DNA of 64,000 nucleotides from an uncultured Myxococcales bacterium (lineage in GTDB: Bacteria > Myxococcota_A > UBA9042 > DTJE01), in NCBI GenBank assembly GCA_903857665.1, contig CAIOFV010000061.1, positions 124,001 to 188,000 of the forward strand, read 5' to 3'. Positions 1-8,686 of this stretch are shown here, piece by piece; the first letter of the stretch is position 1; the number at the start of each line of letters is the position of its first letter. The notes beneath the pieces were generated by a model. It saw only the letters and a program-made list of their open reading frames with translations. It did no database searches and was not told the origin of the DNA. The position numbers and the translations under genes were made by a program.

Positions 1-737
1 AGGACGACCTCGTGCTGGCCGTGGCGAAGCGTCCCGGGACGGTGGTCCACCCCGGGGCCGGGCACCAGTCCGGGACGCTGGTCAACCAGTTGATCGCGTC
101 GGGTCGCACGTTTTCGATCATCGGGGGCGAGGATCGCCCGGGCCTGGTCCACCGGCTGGACAAGGACACCTCGGGGGTGATCCTGCTGGCCAAGTCCGAT
201 GCGGCACACGCCGCGCTGGCCGCCCAGTTCAAGGACCGGACCATCCGGAAGGCCTACCTGGCCATCGTGCTGGGAGCCCACCTCCCCGACCGCGGCGTGT
301 TCCGCTCGTCGTTCGGCCGACGGCCCGGCGACCGCAAACAGTTCACCGGCCGCGTCGCGTCGGAACGCGAGGCGGTCACCGAGTACGAGGTCCTGATGCG
401 CTCCAGCCTGTGCGCGCTGGTCGTCGCCAGGCCGCGGACCGGTCGCACCCACCAGATCCGCGTACACCTGGCCGAAGGGGGCCATCCGATCGTGGGAGAC
501 CACATCTATGGGCGCGCCTACCCGCGCCCCGGCAGCCAGCCCGAGGCCGAGGTGGCGGCGTTGAAGTTGATCCAGCGGCACGCCCTGCACGCCTGGGGGA
601 TCCGGTTCGTCCACCCGGCGGACGGCCGGTGGATCGAGGTCATCGCCCCGCCGCCACGGGACTTCCGCACGGTCCTGGACGCCGTGTTCGGGGAAACCTG
701 GCGCGAGACGCTTTCCCATGTGCTCATCGACGGATAG
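1..737 (+). CDS. RluA/RluD-family rRNA pseudouridine synthase, 3' part (5' end outside window)
   Basis: The reading frame is open from base 3 and starts before the window, so about 244 C-terminal residues are visible. The protein isomerises uridine to pseudouridine in structured RNA, most likely 23S rRNA if it is RluD-like. The family signature HRLDKDTSG is present and contains the catalytic Asp; it is followed by the typical AALAAQFK and R(P)RTGRTHQIRVHL blocks of the catalytic fold. Any N-terminal S4 domain would lie outside the window, so RluC, RluD or RluA specificity cannot be decided. A TATACT -10 box and the next gene follow within 60 bp, so it probably ends its own transcript. Confidence 0.9.
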   Translation, partial: DDLVLAVAKRPGTVVHPGAGHQSGTLVNQLIASGRTFSIIGGEDRPGLVHRLDKDTSGVILLAKSDAAHAALAAQFKDRTIRKAYLAIVLGAHLPDRGVFRSSFGRRPGDRKQFTGRVASEREAVTEYEVLMRSSLCALVVARPRTGRTHQIRVHLAEGGHPIVGDHIYGRAYPRPGSQPEAEVAALKLIQRHALHAWGIRFVHPADGRWIEVIAPPPRDFRTVLDAVFGETWRETLSHVLIDG

Positions 738-764
738 CGGGCTGCCCGATCCGCCACGATCCGC

Positions 765-770
765 TATACT
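765..770 (+). promoter_or_regulatory. -10 box (TATACT) upstream of the four-gene cassette
   Basis: TATACT lies 22 bp before the ATG at 793, and a GGAGG ribosome binding site lies between them. No good -35 hexamer is visible 16-18 bp upstream, so the promoter may need an activator or may simply be weak. Confidence 0.4.
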
Positions 771-792
771 CCCGCGCGCCCGGAGGTGCCCG

Positions 793-1638
793 ATGACCGA
801 ACGGATCCCCGACTTCCTCAAGGCGGCCAAGGCCACCCAGGCTGCCGCCAAGGCCGTGGAGGCCGCGTCGAAGGTGCTGGCGAAGGAGGCTTCGGGCCCC
901 GCGGCGATTGCCGAAGCGGCGGATGCCGCGGTGACCGCGCTGAAGAAGGTCGTTCCGACCGACACCCTGGCGTCGGCGGTCCGCGAAGAACTGGCCTCGA
1001 AGGCAGCGGTGGCGCGCGCGGCTCTGGAGCGCGAGCGGGCACTGCTGGCCGGGGCGGTGGCCGCGGAACTTGCAAAGATGGGCATGAAGGCCGAGGGCCA
1101 CCTGCCGATGCTGCGGGCCGGCGTGCTGACGCTGGAGTTCAACTTCGGCCCCAAGGGTCGCTGCGTGGCGTGGTTCGGTCCCCGGCACGAACGGTTGGCC
1201 GACTGCCCGCTGGAGGCGGTCGCCATCGCGGCGAAGGCGGCCGAACTGGACAAGGCGCTGCTGGGCGGCGAGTTCAACGAGGCGGCGTTCCTGGCCGACC
1301 TGCACGCGGCCTACCGCACGTGCGCGGTGCGCCAGGGCGTGGCGGAGGGCGATCGGGTGCCCCTGACCGCCCTGCTGGCCGAGGTCGCGTTCCGGCGCCA
1401 GCGGCCCGCCTTCCTGGCCGACCCGAAGCGTGAAACGTTCATGCCCTACGGGCGCGTCGAGTTCGCATGCGCCCTGTCCCGGTTGAAGACCCGGCGCCAC
1501 GGCGACCGCGAGTTGCGTCTGGACGTGGCCACGATGGCCCAGACGCGCCGGCCCGAGGACCACGTGTGGGTCCCGCGCGGGCGAAGCGGCGACGGAACCC
1601 AGTACGCGACGGCGTCCTTCGTGAAGGCGGCTGTCTGA
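793..1638 (+). CDS. Ala-rich coiled-coil protein, first gene of BrxC/D-like ATPase-helicase cassette
   Basis: I do not recognise this 281-residue protein. The ATG at 793 is chosen because GGAGG precedes it by 6 bp; the open frame extends upstream only into the previous gene. Residues 1-105 are Ala/Lys/Glu-rich and helical, likely a coiled coil. Residues 115-281 look globular, with a conserved-looking FNFGPKGRCVAWFG strand region and a PYGRVEFACALSRL helix near the C terminus. No signal peptide or membrane segment is seen. The gap to the next gene is 25 bp, and the four genes 793-6063 read as one operon. Its constant partnership with two P-loop ATPases and a helicase suggests an adaptor or nucleic-acid-binding subunit, which is an inference. 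Confidence 0.8.
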   Translation: MTERIPDFLKAAKATQAAAKAVEAASKVLAKEASGPAAIAEAADAAVTALKKVVPTDTLASAVREELASKAAVARAALERERALLAGAVAAELAKMGMKAEGHLPMLRAGVLTLEFNFGPKGRCVAWFGPRHERLADCPLEAVAIAAKAAELDKALLGGEFNEAAFLADLHAAYRTCAVRQGVAEGDRVPLTALLAEVAFRRQRPAFLADPKRETFMPYGRVEFACALSRLKTRRHGDRELRLDVATMAQTRRPEDHVWVPRGRSGDGTQYATASFVKAAV

Positions 1639-1663
1639 CGATTCCACAGTCCCGGAGGAGCGA

Positions 1664-2968
1664 ATGGTCGATTCCCTGACCTCCCGTCAAGCCCGCCACG
1701 TGATCGAGGTGGTCGGTTCGTCCGGCACTCCGCCCGAGTGGGGATTCCAGTTCTTCTCGACGGGGCTCGAAGGCTACCTGCGAGTCATCGAGGAAGACTA
1801 CCTGCGGTCCTTCCTGCGCGAAGGCGGTTCGTCGTTCAAGGTGGTCGTCGGGACCTACGGCGGCGGCAAGACGCACTTCCTGTACAGCGTGCGGGAGCTG
1901 GCCTGGAAGCACGACTTCCTGGTCGCCTACTGCCCCCTGTCGGCGGAAACGTCGCCGTTCTACCGGCTGGACAAGGTCTACCGGTCCATCGCGACGAACC
2001 TGATGCGGCCGCTGACCCCGGACGAGCTGCTGGGCGGCGCCGAGCGCGGCCTGGGCGCGTTCCTCAAGAATGTGTATGCCGGGCTGGTGGAAGCGCTGAC
2101 GGCCGAGGGCCTCAAGGGCGAGGAGCTGCGCAAGCGCCTGGCGGCCGTGGCGGCGGACAGCACGCGGGGGCTGGAGAACCCGAACTTCGGCCGGGCCGTC
2201 CGCCTGGCCCTGGAAGCGCTGGTCCACGACGACCCGGACACCTTCGACCAGATGCTGCAGTACCTGACCGTGGACGGCTACGACCGCGTGGTGCACCGCA
2301 ACGCGGGCATCCTGCAGCCCATCGAGCGCGGGCAGGCCTTCGCGACGATCCGTTCCCTCGTGACCTGGATCCGCAACCTGCGGTTCCGCGGGCTGGTGAT
2401 CCTGTTCGACGAGGCCGAGCAGGCCGGCGCGATGACGTCGAAGCAGAAGGAAATGATGCTGGCCAACCTGCGCGAGCTGGTGGACCAGTGCGGCTCGTCG
2501 GCCTTCGCCAACGTGATGGTTTTCTATGCCGTGCCGAACGAGCAGTTCCTGGTGGAAGGCCGCAGCCCGGCGTACGAGGCGCTGCGGCAGCGCATCCAGA
2601 CGGTGTTCGATTTCACCAACCCGACGGGCGTGACGATCCGGCTGGACCGGCTGGCGCGCGAGCCCCGGACCCTGCTGACCGAGATCGGGAACAAGCTGGC
2701 GGGCGTGTACGAAACGGCGTACCGCAAGGAATTCCCGCTGGAATTGAAGACGCGCCTGGTGTCGCTGCTGGCCGACGCCGCTGCGGAACGGGCGTTCGGC
2801 GACATCGGGTACAAGCGGCTGTTCGTGCAGGGCCTGGTCCGGGCGCTGCACTCGCTGCGCCTGGCCAAGGGCGTGACGGTGGACGAGGATTTCGCGCGAC
2901 GCATGCTGGCGACGGGCACGAACGAGCCCGACGGAGACGGCCTGGATGGCGAGCTACCGGAAGGGTGA
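1664..2968 (+). CDS. BrxC/BrxD-like P-loop ATPase (DUF2791 family), first of two
   Basis: This 434-residue ATPase resembles the BREX ATP-binding proteins (BrxC/BrxD, DUF2791). Walker A is GTYGGGKT at residues 63-70, followed by His-Phe, the YGGGKTHFL form typical of this family. Walker B is LVILFDEAE with D249-E250. The C terminus contains a region with R/G-Y-K-R-L-F-V-Q typical of the family's end. The start ATG has GGAGG 5 bp upstream. It overlaps the next ATPase gene by 23 bp, which implies translational coupling. No BREX methylase (PglX), phosphatase (PglZ) or BrxA/B is present nearby, so this is not a canonical BREX locus. The substrate is probably DNA or a DNA-bound complex, by family analogy. 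Confidence 0.85.
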   Translation: MVDSLTSRQARHVIEVVGSSGTPPEWGFQFFSTGLEGYLRVIEEDYLRSFLREGGSSFKVVVGTYGGGKTHFLYSVRELAWKHDFLVAYCPLSAETSPFYRLDKVYRSIATNLMRPLTPDELLGGAERGLGAFLKNVYAGLVEALTAEGLKGEELRKRLAAVAADSTRGLENPNFGRAVRLALEALVHDDPDTFDQMLQYLTVDGYDRVVHRNAGILQPIERGQAFATIRSLVTWIRNLRFRGLVILFDEAEQAGAMTSKQKEMMLANLRELVDQCGSSAFANVMVFYAVPNEQFLVEGRSPAYEALRQRIQTVFDFTNPTGVTIRLDRLAREPRTLLTEIGNKLAGVYETAYRKEFPLELKTRLVSLLADAAAERAFGDIGYKRLFVQGLVRALHSLRLAKGVTVDEDFARRMLATGTNEPDGDGLDGELPEG

Positions 2969-4451
2969 CGCCGTGACCCACCCCGCCTACGGGCGGGGCT
3001 CGGTCAACGGGACGCGGATCGACGGGTTCGAGGTCCGCGTGTCCTTCGGGGCCTACAGCCTGTGGGTCCCCGCGAAGGAACTGACCCCGGCCAGCGGAGG
3101 GCTGCGCCTGGTGGGCGCCGAGCCGGCCGAGGAAGGGCCACACCACACTGCCACCTCGTTCGACGCGATCCTGCGCCTGTTGACCGGCGAGCCCGCGCCC
3201 GCCTCGAGACGCGAACCCGCCCCGGCAGCGTCGGCGCCGGCCACCGCGGCGGCAGCGAAGAAGGCCCGCAAGCACGAAAAGCCCACGTTCCGCCCCGCCA
3301 AGGAAGGCCGGGCCGTGCGGGACGCGACGGCCATCGAGGCCTTCCGGCTGGGCATCGTCCCGGCGCGCCACATCGAGGACTGGACCGTGGGGCGCGAGGT
3401 CGAGGTGAAGGCCCTGCGGACGTTCCTGAAGGACGAGGGCGAGGGCGCGATCCTGATCGAGGGGCAGTACGGCGCAGGCAAGAGCCACCTGCTGGCATTC
3501 ATGGCCCGGGAGGCCGAGGCGATGGGATTCGCGGTGGCGATCGCCGGCTTCGACCCGTCCGAGGCGTCCGCCGCGTTCCCGAAGAAGGCCTACCGACGCC
3601 TGTGCCAGGGGTTCCGGGCCCACGTCGATGGGCAGCCGGTCGACTTCCGGGGTTTCCTGACCGCCGTGGCCGCGCGCGACAACTGGCCGGAGGTCCTGGG
3701 GGATCATTGGCTGCTGGGGTCGTTCCTGAAGAAGGTCGCGAAGGGCAAGGCGGATCCCGAGGACTGGGAACACGTCGAGGCCCTGGGTCGGGGCGAAGAC
3801 GGGCGCCCGACGCTGCACGACTACAGCACCTGCGCGAACCTGTACGTGAACCTGCTGTCGGCCCTGTCGCGCGCGGCGGCCGAGGTGCTGGGATTGAGCG
3901 GGCTGGCGGTGCTGCTGGACGAGGCCGAGGTCGCCCGCAACGTGCTGTACCGCTACCAGGCCCTGCGCGGCGTGAACTTCTTCCGGGGGCTGGTGCTGTC
4001 GGCGAACGACGATCACGACCTGCTGGAAGAGGCCTTCGTCCGCGAGGACGTCACGGTGGGCGAACTGACCCGCCTGCTGTACTCGGGCCACAACCCGGCC
4101 CGGTACACGACCGGCATCCCGTGCCGCATGAAGGTCGCGTTCGCGCTGACGCCCGGGTCCCTGCAGGACGAGTTCCGGCGCACCCGCGAAACGATCGGCC
4201 GCGTCGAGCTGGACGTGCTGGGCCTGGACGCGCTGAAGGCGCTGTTCTGGAAGATCCACGCGACCTACGAGGCCTGCTACGGGGTGCGCCTGGACCCGAA
4301 GTTGCGGGACCGCGTGTTCCGGCTGCTGGCCACCGCGGATCGTGTGTCGTCCACCCGGGGGTTCATCAAGGCCGCGGTCGAGGCCCTCGACTACGCGCGG
4401 TTCTTCCCCCAGGGCGACATCGAGGCATTGATCCTCGACGGGGTGGGTTGA
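2946..4451 (+). CDS. BrxD-like P-loop ATPase with N-terminal CarD/tudor-like domain
   Basis: This is the second DUF2791-type ATPase of the cassette, 501 residues. The N terminus (about residues 5-50) has GDAVTHPAYGRGSV, the GxxVxHPxYGxG pattern of the small beta-barrel found in CarD, Mfd and UvrD-like C termini, which bind RNA polymerase or nucleic acid. A low-complexity Ala/Pro/Lys linker (about residues 75-120) follows. Walker A is GQYGAGKS (173-180) and Walker B is LLDEAE (D325-E326). It begins inside the previous gene and its TGA is one base before the helicase start, so all three are tightly coupled. BrxD proteins act with helicases of the BrxH type, which supports a joint role here. Function is unproven. 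Confidence 0.85.
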   Translation: MASYRKGDAVTHPAYGRGSVNGTRIDGFEVRVSFGAYSLWVPAKELTPASGGLRLVGAEPAEEGPHHTATSFDAILRLLTGEPAPASRREPAPAASAPATAAAAKKARKHEKPTFRPAKEGRAVRDATAIEAFRLGIVPARHIEDWTVGREVEVKALRTFLKDEGEGAILIEGQYGAGKSHLLAFMAREAEAMGFAVAIAGFDPSEASAAFPKKAYRRLCQGFRAHVDGQPVDFRGFLTAVAARDNWPEVLGDHWLLGSFLKKVAKGKADPEDWEHVEALGRGEDGRPTLHDYSTCANLYVNLLSALSRAAAEVLGLSGLAVLLDEAEVARNVLYRYQALRGVNFFRGLVLSANDDHDLLEEAFVREDVTVGELTRLLYSGHNPARYTTGIPCRMKVAFALTPGSLQDEFRRTRETIGRVELDVLGLDALKALFWKIHATYEACYGVRLDPKLRDRVFRLLATADRVSSTRGFIKAAVEALDYARFFPQGDIEALILDGVG

Positions 4452-4452
4452 C

Positions 4453-6063
4453 GTGGCGTCCGCCGAAGACCGCGCCACCGTCCGCGCCGCCCTGCCCCGG
4501 GCGTTCGGCCCCTTCCTGTCGCGCTTCCCGTCGCTGACCGCCATCCAGGCCAACGCCATCCCGGCGCTGGCCCGGGGGATGGACGCGGTGGTGGTCGCCC
4601 CGGCGGCGTCGGGCAAGACCGAAGCGGTGCTGGCGCCCCTGTGCGAACGGCTGCTGGCCCATCGCACCGGCGCCCCGGGCATCGTGTACATCGTCCCGAC
4701 CCGCGCGCTGTCGAACGACCTGGAACTGCGCGTCGCCGAACCGTGCGGTGCGCTGGGCCTGCGGGTCGTCGTCCGGACCGGCGACCGGCCCGCGGACATC
4801 GCCGGGGCCGAAGCCGACGTGCTGGTCACCACGCCCGAATCGCTGGACAGCCTGCTGTGCCGCCACGCGGAGCGGTTCGCCGCGGTGCGCGCCATCGCCA
4901 TCGACGAGGCCCACCTGCTGGACGGCACGCCCCGCGGCGACCAGATGCGCATCCTGGTGCGACGGCTGGTGGCCTGGCACTGCAAGACCGTGCCCCAGCG
5001 CGTGGCGATGACCGCGACCGTGGCCGACCCGGAGGGCCTCGGCAACCGCCTGCTGGGCGTGGACGTGGCGATCCTGACGGGCGGCCCGAACCGCCCCGTG
5101 GCCGTCGAGGTGGTGGACGACCTCAAGGGCGCGCTGGCCGCCCTGCGCCGGGACGGCCTGACCAAGGCCATCGTGTTCTGCAACACCCGCCGTCGCGTCG
5201 AGGAGGTGGGACGCCTGCTGCCGGCCATCGGCCCCTGGCCCGTCGAACGCGTGATGGTCCACCACGCCAGCCTGGCCCGGCGCGAGCGCGAGGACGTGGA
5301 AAAGGCCTTCCGACGCTGGGATGCCGGGCTGCTGGTGTGCACGACCACGATGGAACTGGGGGTCGACGTCGGGAACATCGACGCCGTGGTGCTCGTGGGC
5401 GCGCCGGACGGGGCTGCGTCCTTCGCCCAGCGCGTGGGCCGCGGATGCCGCAGGCGTTCGGGCATGCGCGCCCTGTGCGTGCCCGAAACGCCCTCCGACC
5501 GCGCCTCGTTCGCGGCCCTGGCGGGCGCGGCGGCCGCTGGCGAGATGCCGCCGGTGGAAGGCGACCCGGACCCCGGGGTCGCGGTGCAGCAGACCTTCTC
5601 GATCCTCTTCGGCAGGCCGCGCGGCGTTCCGCGGGAAGACCTGCTGGACATGCTGTCGGTGCTGGGCCCCCGGGGCGACCTCGAAGCGATCGTGGACCAC
5701 CTGATCGGCGAGGGCCTGATCGAATCCGCGGCGATGGACCGCCTGGTGGCGTCCACCCAACTGATGGACCTGGGCGAAAAGGGGCGCATCCACAGCACTA
5801 TCGGGGACACGCGCACCGTTTCCGTCGTCGATGCCACGTCGGGCCGCGTGCTGGGCCAGGTGTCGGCCGCCACGTCGCAGGGCGGCTCGGTCGGCCTGGG
5901 CGGCCGGGCCTGGCACGTCGTGGGCGGCACCCGTGACAGCATCAGCGTCCGTGCCGGCGCCGGAATCGACGCCGCCACGCCGTTCGCCCGCCGCCCCTCC
6001 GCGGGCCCCTTCGCCCGCTACCTCCCCCCCGCGCTTCGGGGCGGTTGGACCCTCGAGCGTTGA
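4453..6063 (+). CDS. Lhr-core-like SF2 DEAH-type helicase
   Basis: A 536-residue superfamily 2 helicase starting with GTG one base after the preceding stop. Motif I is AASGKT (K55), motif II is DEAH (151-154), motif III is MTATV, and motif VI is QRVGRGCRR beginning at Q326. After the two RecA domains (to about residue 350) come a winged-helix region (about 395-440) and a small C-terminal barrel-like region with a GRVLGQVS strand, the order seen in Lhr-core helicases. It lacks the long Lhr C-terminal extension. It probably unwinds or translocates on nucleic acid with the two upstream ATPases. It closes the cassette; the TGA overlaps a TTGACC hexamer. Confidence 0.88.
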   Translation: MASAEDRATVRAALPRAFGPFLSRFPSLTAIQANAIPALARGMDAVVVAPAASGKTEAVLAPLCERLLAHRTGAPGIVYIVPTRALSNDLELRVAEPCGALGLRVVVRTGDRPADIAGAEADVLVTTPESLDSLLCRHAERFAAVRAIAIDEAHLLDGTPRGDQMRILVRRLVAWHCKTVPQRVAMTATVADPEGLGNRLLGVDVAILTGGPNRPVAVEVVDDLKGALAALRRDGLTKAIVFCNTRRRVEEVGRLLPAIGPWPVERVMVHHASLARREREDVEKAFRRWDAGLLVCTTTMELGVDVGNIDAVVLVGAPDGAASFAQRVGRGCRRRSGMRALCVPETPSDRASFAALAGAAAAGEMPPVEGDPDPGVAVQQTFSILFGRPRGVPREDLLDMLSVLGPRGDLEAIVDHLIGEGLIESAAMDRLVASTQLMDLGEKGRIHSTIGDTRTVSVVDATSGRVLGQVSAATSQGGSVGLGGRAWHVVGGTRDSISVRAGAGIDAATPFARRPSAGPFARYLPPALRGGWTLER

Positions 6064-6130
6064 CCTTGCTGTCGGTGCCCGTTTCCCTGTGATATGTTCG
6101 GCCCGAGGGCGGGACGCAGGCGGAGGCAGC

Positions 6131-8686
6131 ATGGCAGGGCGAAGCAAGGCGAAGGAAGCGTCCTCGACCCGGGTCGGCCCGAACCGTGCGGGAAAGACCC
6201 GTGTCAACGCGACGGTGGCGCGCTGCCGGCTGTCCATGCGGCAGTTGAACCACAGGGTCAACCTGAAGGACCTGAAGTTCCGCACCACCGACAACCTGGC
6301 GACGCTGGAAGAGGTCATCGAGCAGGAGCGCGCCCTGCGGGCCATGGAAACCGGCCTGCGCATCCGCAAGCGCAACTTCAACCTGTACATCAGCGGTTCG
6401 ACCGGCACCGGGAAGTCCAGCATCCTCAAGGGGATCCTGCGGCGCCTGGCGGAGAAGGACCCGATCCCGCCGGACTGGTGCCTGGTGCACAACTTCAAGC
6501 GCCCCGAGGCGCCGGTCGCGTTCCCGCTGCCCCCGGGGCGCGCGGTGGTGCTGCGGTCCGCGATGGACGCCCTGATCACGGACCTCCGGACCGAAATCCC
6601 CAAGGCCTTCCACGGCAAGATCCACCAGGAGCGCATCCAGCGCGTCCTGAACGCGGGCCTGGAACGCGAGAACAAGGCCTTCGTGGACCTGTCCAAGAAG
6701 GCCACCGAGATCGGTTTCCTGGTCAAGCACACCAAGGACGGCCTGGTCACGATCCCGCTGGTCGATGGCAAGCCCGTCGGCAACAAGGAATACGCCGACC
6801 TGTCCGACGCCCAGCGGGCCACGGTGGATGGCAACCGGCAGCGCCTGGAACCGGTCGTCAGCCACTTCCTCGAAACGACCCGGAACATCGAGACCGCCGT
6901 CCACAAGAACATCCAGGACGCCCAGCGGGACCTCGGGCTGGTGGTGGTCGAGCGTCACCTGAAGCCGCTGCGCGAAACCTTCGCGGACAGTCCGCAGGTC
7001 CAGGCGCACCTGGACGCGGTGACGGCCCACGTCGTGGACAACCTCCCGCAGTTCCTCCCGGACGAAAGCGATCACCAGAAGGCCGAGCGGGCCCTGCGCA
7101 AGCCGCTGGTCGAGTACCAGGTGAACGTGCTGGTGGACAACAGCGAAACGAAGGGCGCGCCGGTGCAGGTCGAAAGCACGCCGACCTACCACAACCTCGT
7201 CGGCAAGATCGAAAAGCGCGTCGAAAACGGCATCTATTCGACGGACCACATGCTGGTGAAGGCCGGCGCGCTGCTGCGGGCCAACGGTGGCTACCTGGTG
7301 CTGCACATCCGCGAGCTGCTGGGCTATCCCTTCGCGTGGGATGCCCTGAAGGCCGTGCTGCGCACCCAGCGCCTGACCATCGAGGAAATGGGCGAGGCCT
7401 ACCAGTTCCTGCCGACCACCGGCCTGCGGCCCGATCCGGTCCAGGTCCAGTGCAAGGTGATCCTGATCGGGTCGAACCAGTTGTACCACCTGCTGACGAC
7501 CTACGACGAGGACTTTTCCAAACTGTTCCAGGTGAAGGCCGAGTTCGACAGCCAGGTGCGATGCACGCCCGGAACGGTGATGGAATACGCGCGGTTCGTG
7601 GCGACCACCTGCCGGCGCGAGGCCCTGCTGCCCGTGGACAAGGATGGCGTGGCGGCGATCATCGAGTTCGGCATGCGGCGCGCCGGTTCGGCGGACCGCA
7701 TGACGCTGCGCTTCAACGAGATCACCAACCTGCTGGTCGAGGCCGACGCGCTGGCCCGCGGGGACGAGGCCAGGGTCATCCGCCGCGACCACGTCGTGCG
7801 CGCCCGGCGGCAGCGGCAGGACCGCATCTCGCTGCTGGCCGACAAGTCGCTGGACGACGTGATGGACGGCCTGCTGCGGATCGACACCGAAGGCACGCAG
7901 GTCGGCACGCTGAACGGCCTGGCGGTGTACCAGTACGCGGACCTCACCTTCGGGCGCCCGCTGCGCATCAGCGCCAAGGTCTTCCAGGGCAAGGCCGGCG
8001 TCGTCAACGTGGAACGCGAGGCGCGCCTGTCGGGCAGCACCTACAACAAGGGCGTGCTGATCCTTTCGGGATTCCTGGGCGACCGCTTCGCCCGGGACCG
8101 CCCCCTGTCGATGAGCGCCACGCTGGCCGTCGAGCAGTCCTACGGCATCATCGACGGCGATTCGGCCTCGTGCGCCGAGCTGTGCGCGCTGCTGTCGTCG
8201 CTGGCCGGTGCGCCGCTGCGCCAGGACCTGGCCATCACCGGCAGCGTCAGCCAGTCCGGCGAAGTCCAGGCCATCGGCGGCATCAATGAAAAGGTGGAAG
8301 GCTTCTTCCGGGTCTGCGAGGCCCGGGGCCTGACAGGCACCCAGGGCGTCATCCTGCCGGCGTCGAACACCCGGCACCTGATCCTGGACCCCGAGGTCCT
8401 GGCGGCCTGCGAGGCCGGCCGGTTCCACCTGTACGCGGTGCAGAGCATCGAGGACGCGCTGGAACTGCTGTCCGGGATGCCCGCCGGCGAGCGGGGCGAG
8501 GATGGCGCCTGCCCCGCCGACAGCCTGATGGGGCGGGTGGCCGCCAGGCTGGTGAAGTGGGCCGAACGGGAAAAGAAGGACCACGCCGCCGACAAGGACG
8601 AGGGGAACGGGAAGGAAGGAAAGGACGCGAGGAACGGTGGTGGCGGCGGCGAGAAGTCCTTGAAGAAGAAGGGGAAGCCGCGATGA
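6131..8686 (+). CDS. Lon-family ATP-dependent protease (AAA_32/LonB-like)
   Basis: This 851-residue cytosolic AAA+ protease degrades misfolded or regulatory proteins. The ATG at 6131 is chosen because GGAGG lies 5 bp upstream; the frame extends upstream only through the helicase gene. Walker A is GSTGTGKSS (K95). The middle holds an inserted helical/coiled region typical of AAA_32 (archaeal LonB-like, soluble) members. The protease domain has the Ser-Lys dyad: S678 in GDSAS and K721 in GGINEK. Classical LonA's N-terminal substrate domain is absent. The last 60 residues are Lys/Glu/Gly-rich and probably disordered. The stop overlaps the NAD kinase start (ATGA). Confidence 0.92.
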   Translation: MAGRSKAKEASSTRVGPNRAGKTRVNATVARCRLSMRQLNHRVNLKDLKFRTTDNLATLEEVIEQERALRAMETGLRIRKRNFNLYISGSTGTGKSSILKGILRRLAEKDPIPPDWCLVHNFKRPEAPVAFPLPPGRAVVLRSAMDALITDLRTEIPKAFHGKIHQERIQRVLNAGLERENKAFVDLSKKATEIGFLVKHTKDGLVTIPLVDGKPVGNKEYADLSDAQRATVDGNRQRLEPVVSHFLETTRNIETAVHKNIQDAQRDLGLVVVERHLKPLRETFADSPQVQAHLDAVTAHVVDNLPQFLPDESDHQKAERALRKPLVEYQVNVLVDNSETKGAPVQVESTPTYHNLVGKIEKRVENGIYSTDHMLVKAGALLRANGGYLVLHIRELLGYPFAWDALKAVLRTQRLTIEEMGEAYQFLPTTGLRPDPVQVQCKVILIGSNQLYHLLTTYDEDFSKLFQVKAEFDSQVRCTPGTVMEYARFVATTCRREALLPVDKDGVAAIIEFGMRRAGSADRMTLRFNEITNLLVEADALARGDEARVIRRDHVVRARRQRQDRISLLADKSLDDVMDGLLRIDTEGTQVGTLNGLAVYQYADLTFGRPLRISAKVFQGKAGVVNVEREARLSGSTYNKGVLILSGFLGDRFARDRPLSMSATLAVEQSYGIIDGDSASCAELCALLSSLAGAPLRQDLAITGSVSQSGEVQAIGGINEKVEGFFRVCEARGLTGTQGVILPASNTRHLILDPEVLAACEAGRFHLYAVQSIEDALELLSGMPAGERGEDGACPADSLMGRVAARLVKWAEREKKDHAADKDEGNGKEGKDARNGGGGGEKSLKKKGKPR

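Noticed and set aside
1664-4451. A canonical BREX system.
   Set aside because: No PglX methylase, PglZ phosphatase, BrxA, BrxB or BrxL is present; only ATPases and a helicase.
2613-5978. A 1121-residue minus-strand open frame across the ATPase and helicase genes.
   Set aside because: High G+C makes stops rare on the other strand. Its sequence is Arg/Ser/Pro-rich with no motif, while the plus-strand genes have full ATPase and helicase motifs.
6060-6098. TTGACC at the helicase stop plus TATGTT as the lon promoter.
   Set aside because: The spacing is 27 bp, far from 16-18 bp, and no good alternative -35 is seen.
5831-6130. A 100-residue N-terminal extension of the Lon-like protease.
   Set aside because: It overlaps the helicase gene in another frame and is low-complexity; ATG 6131 has GGAGG.
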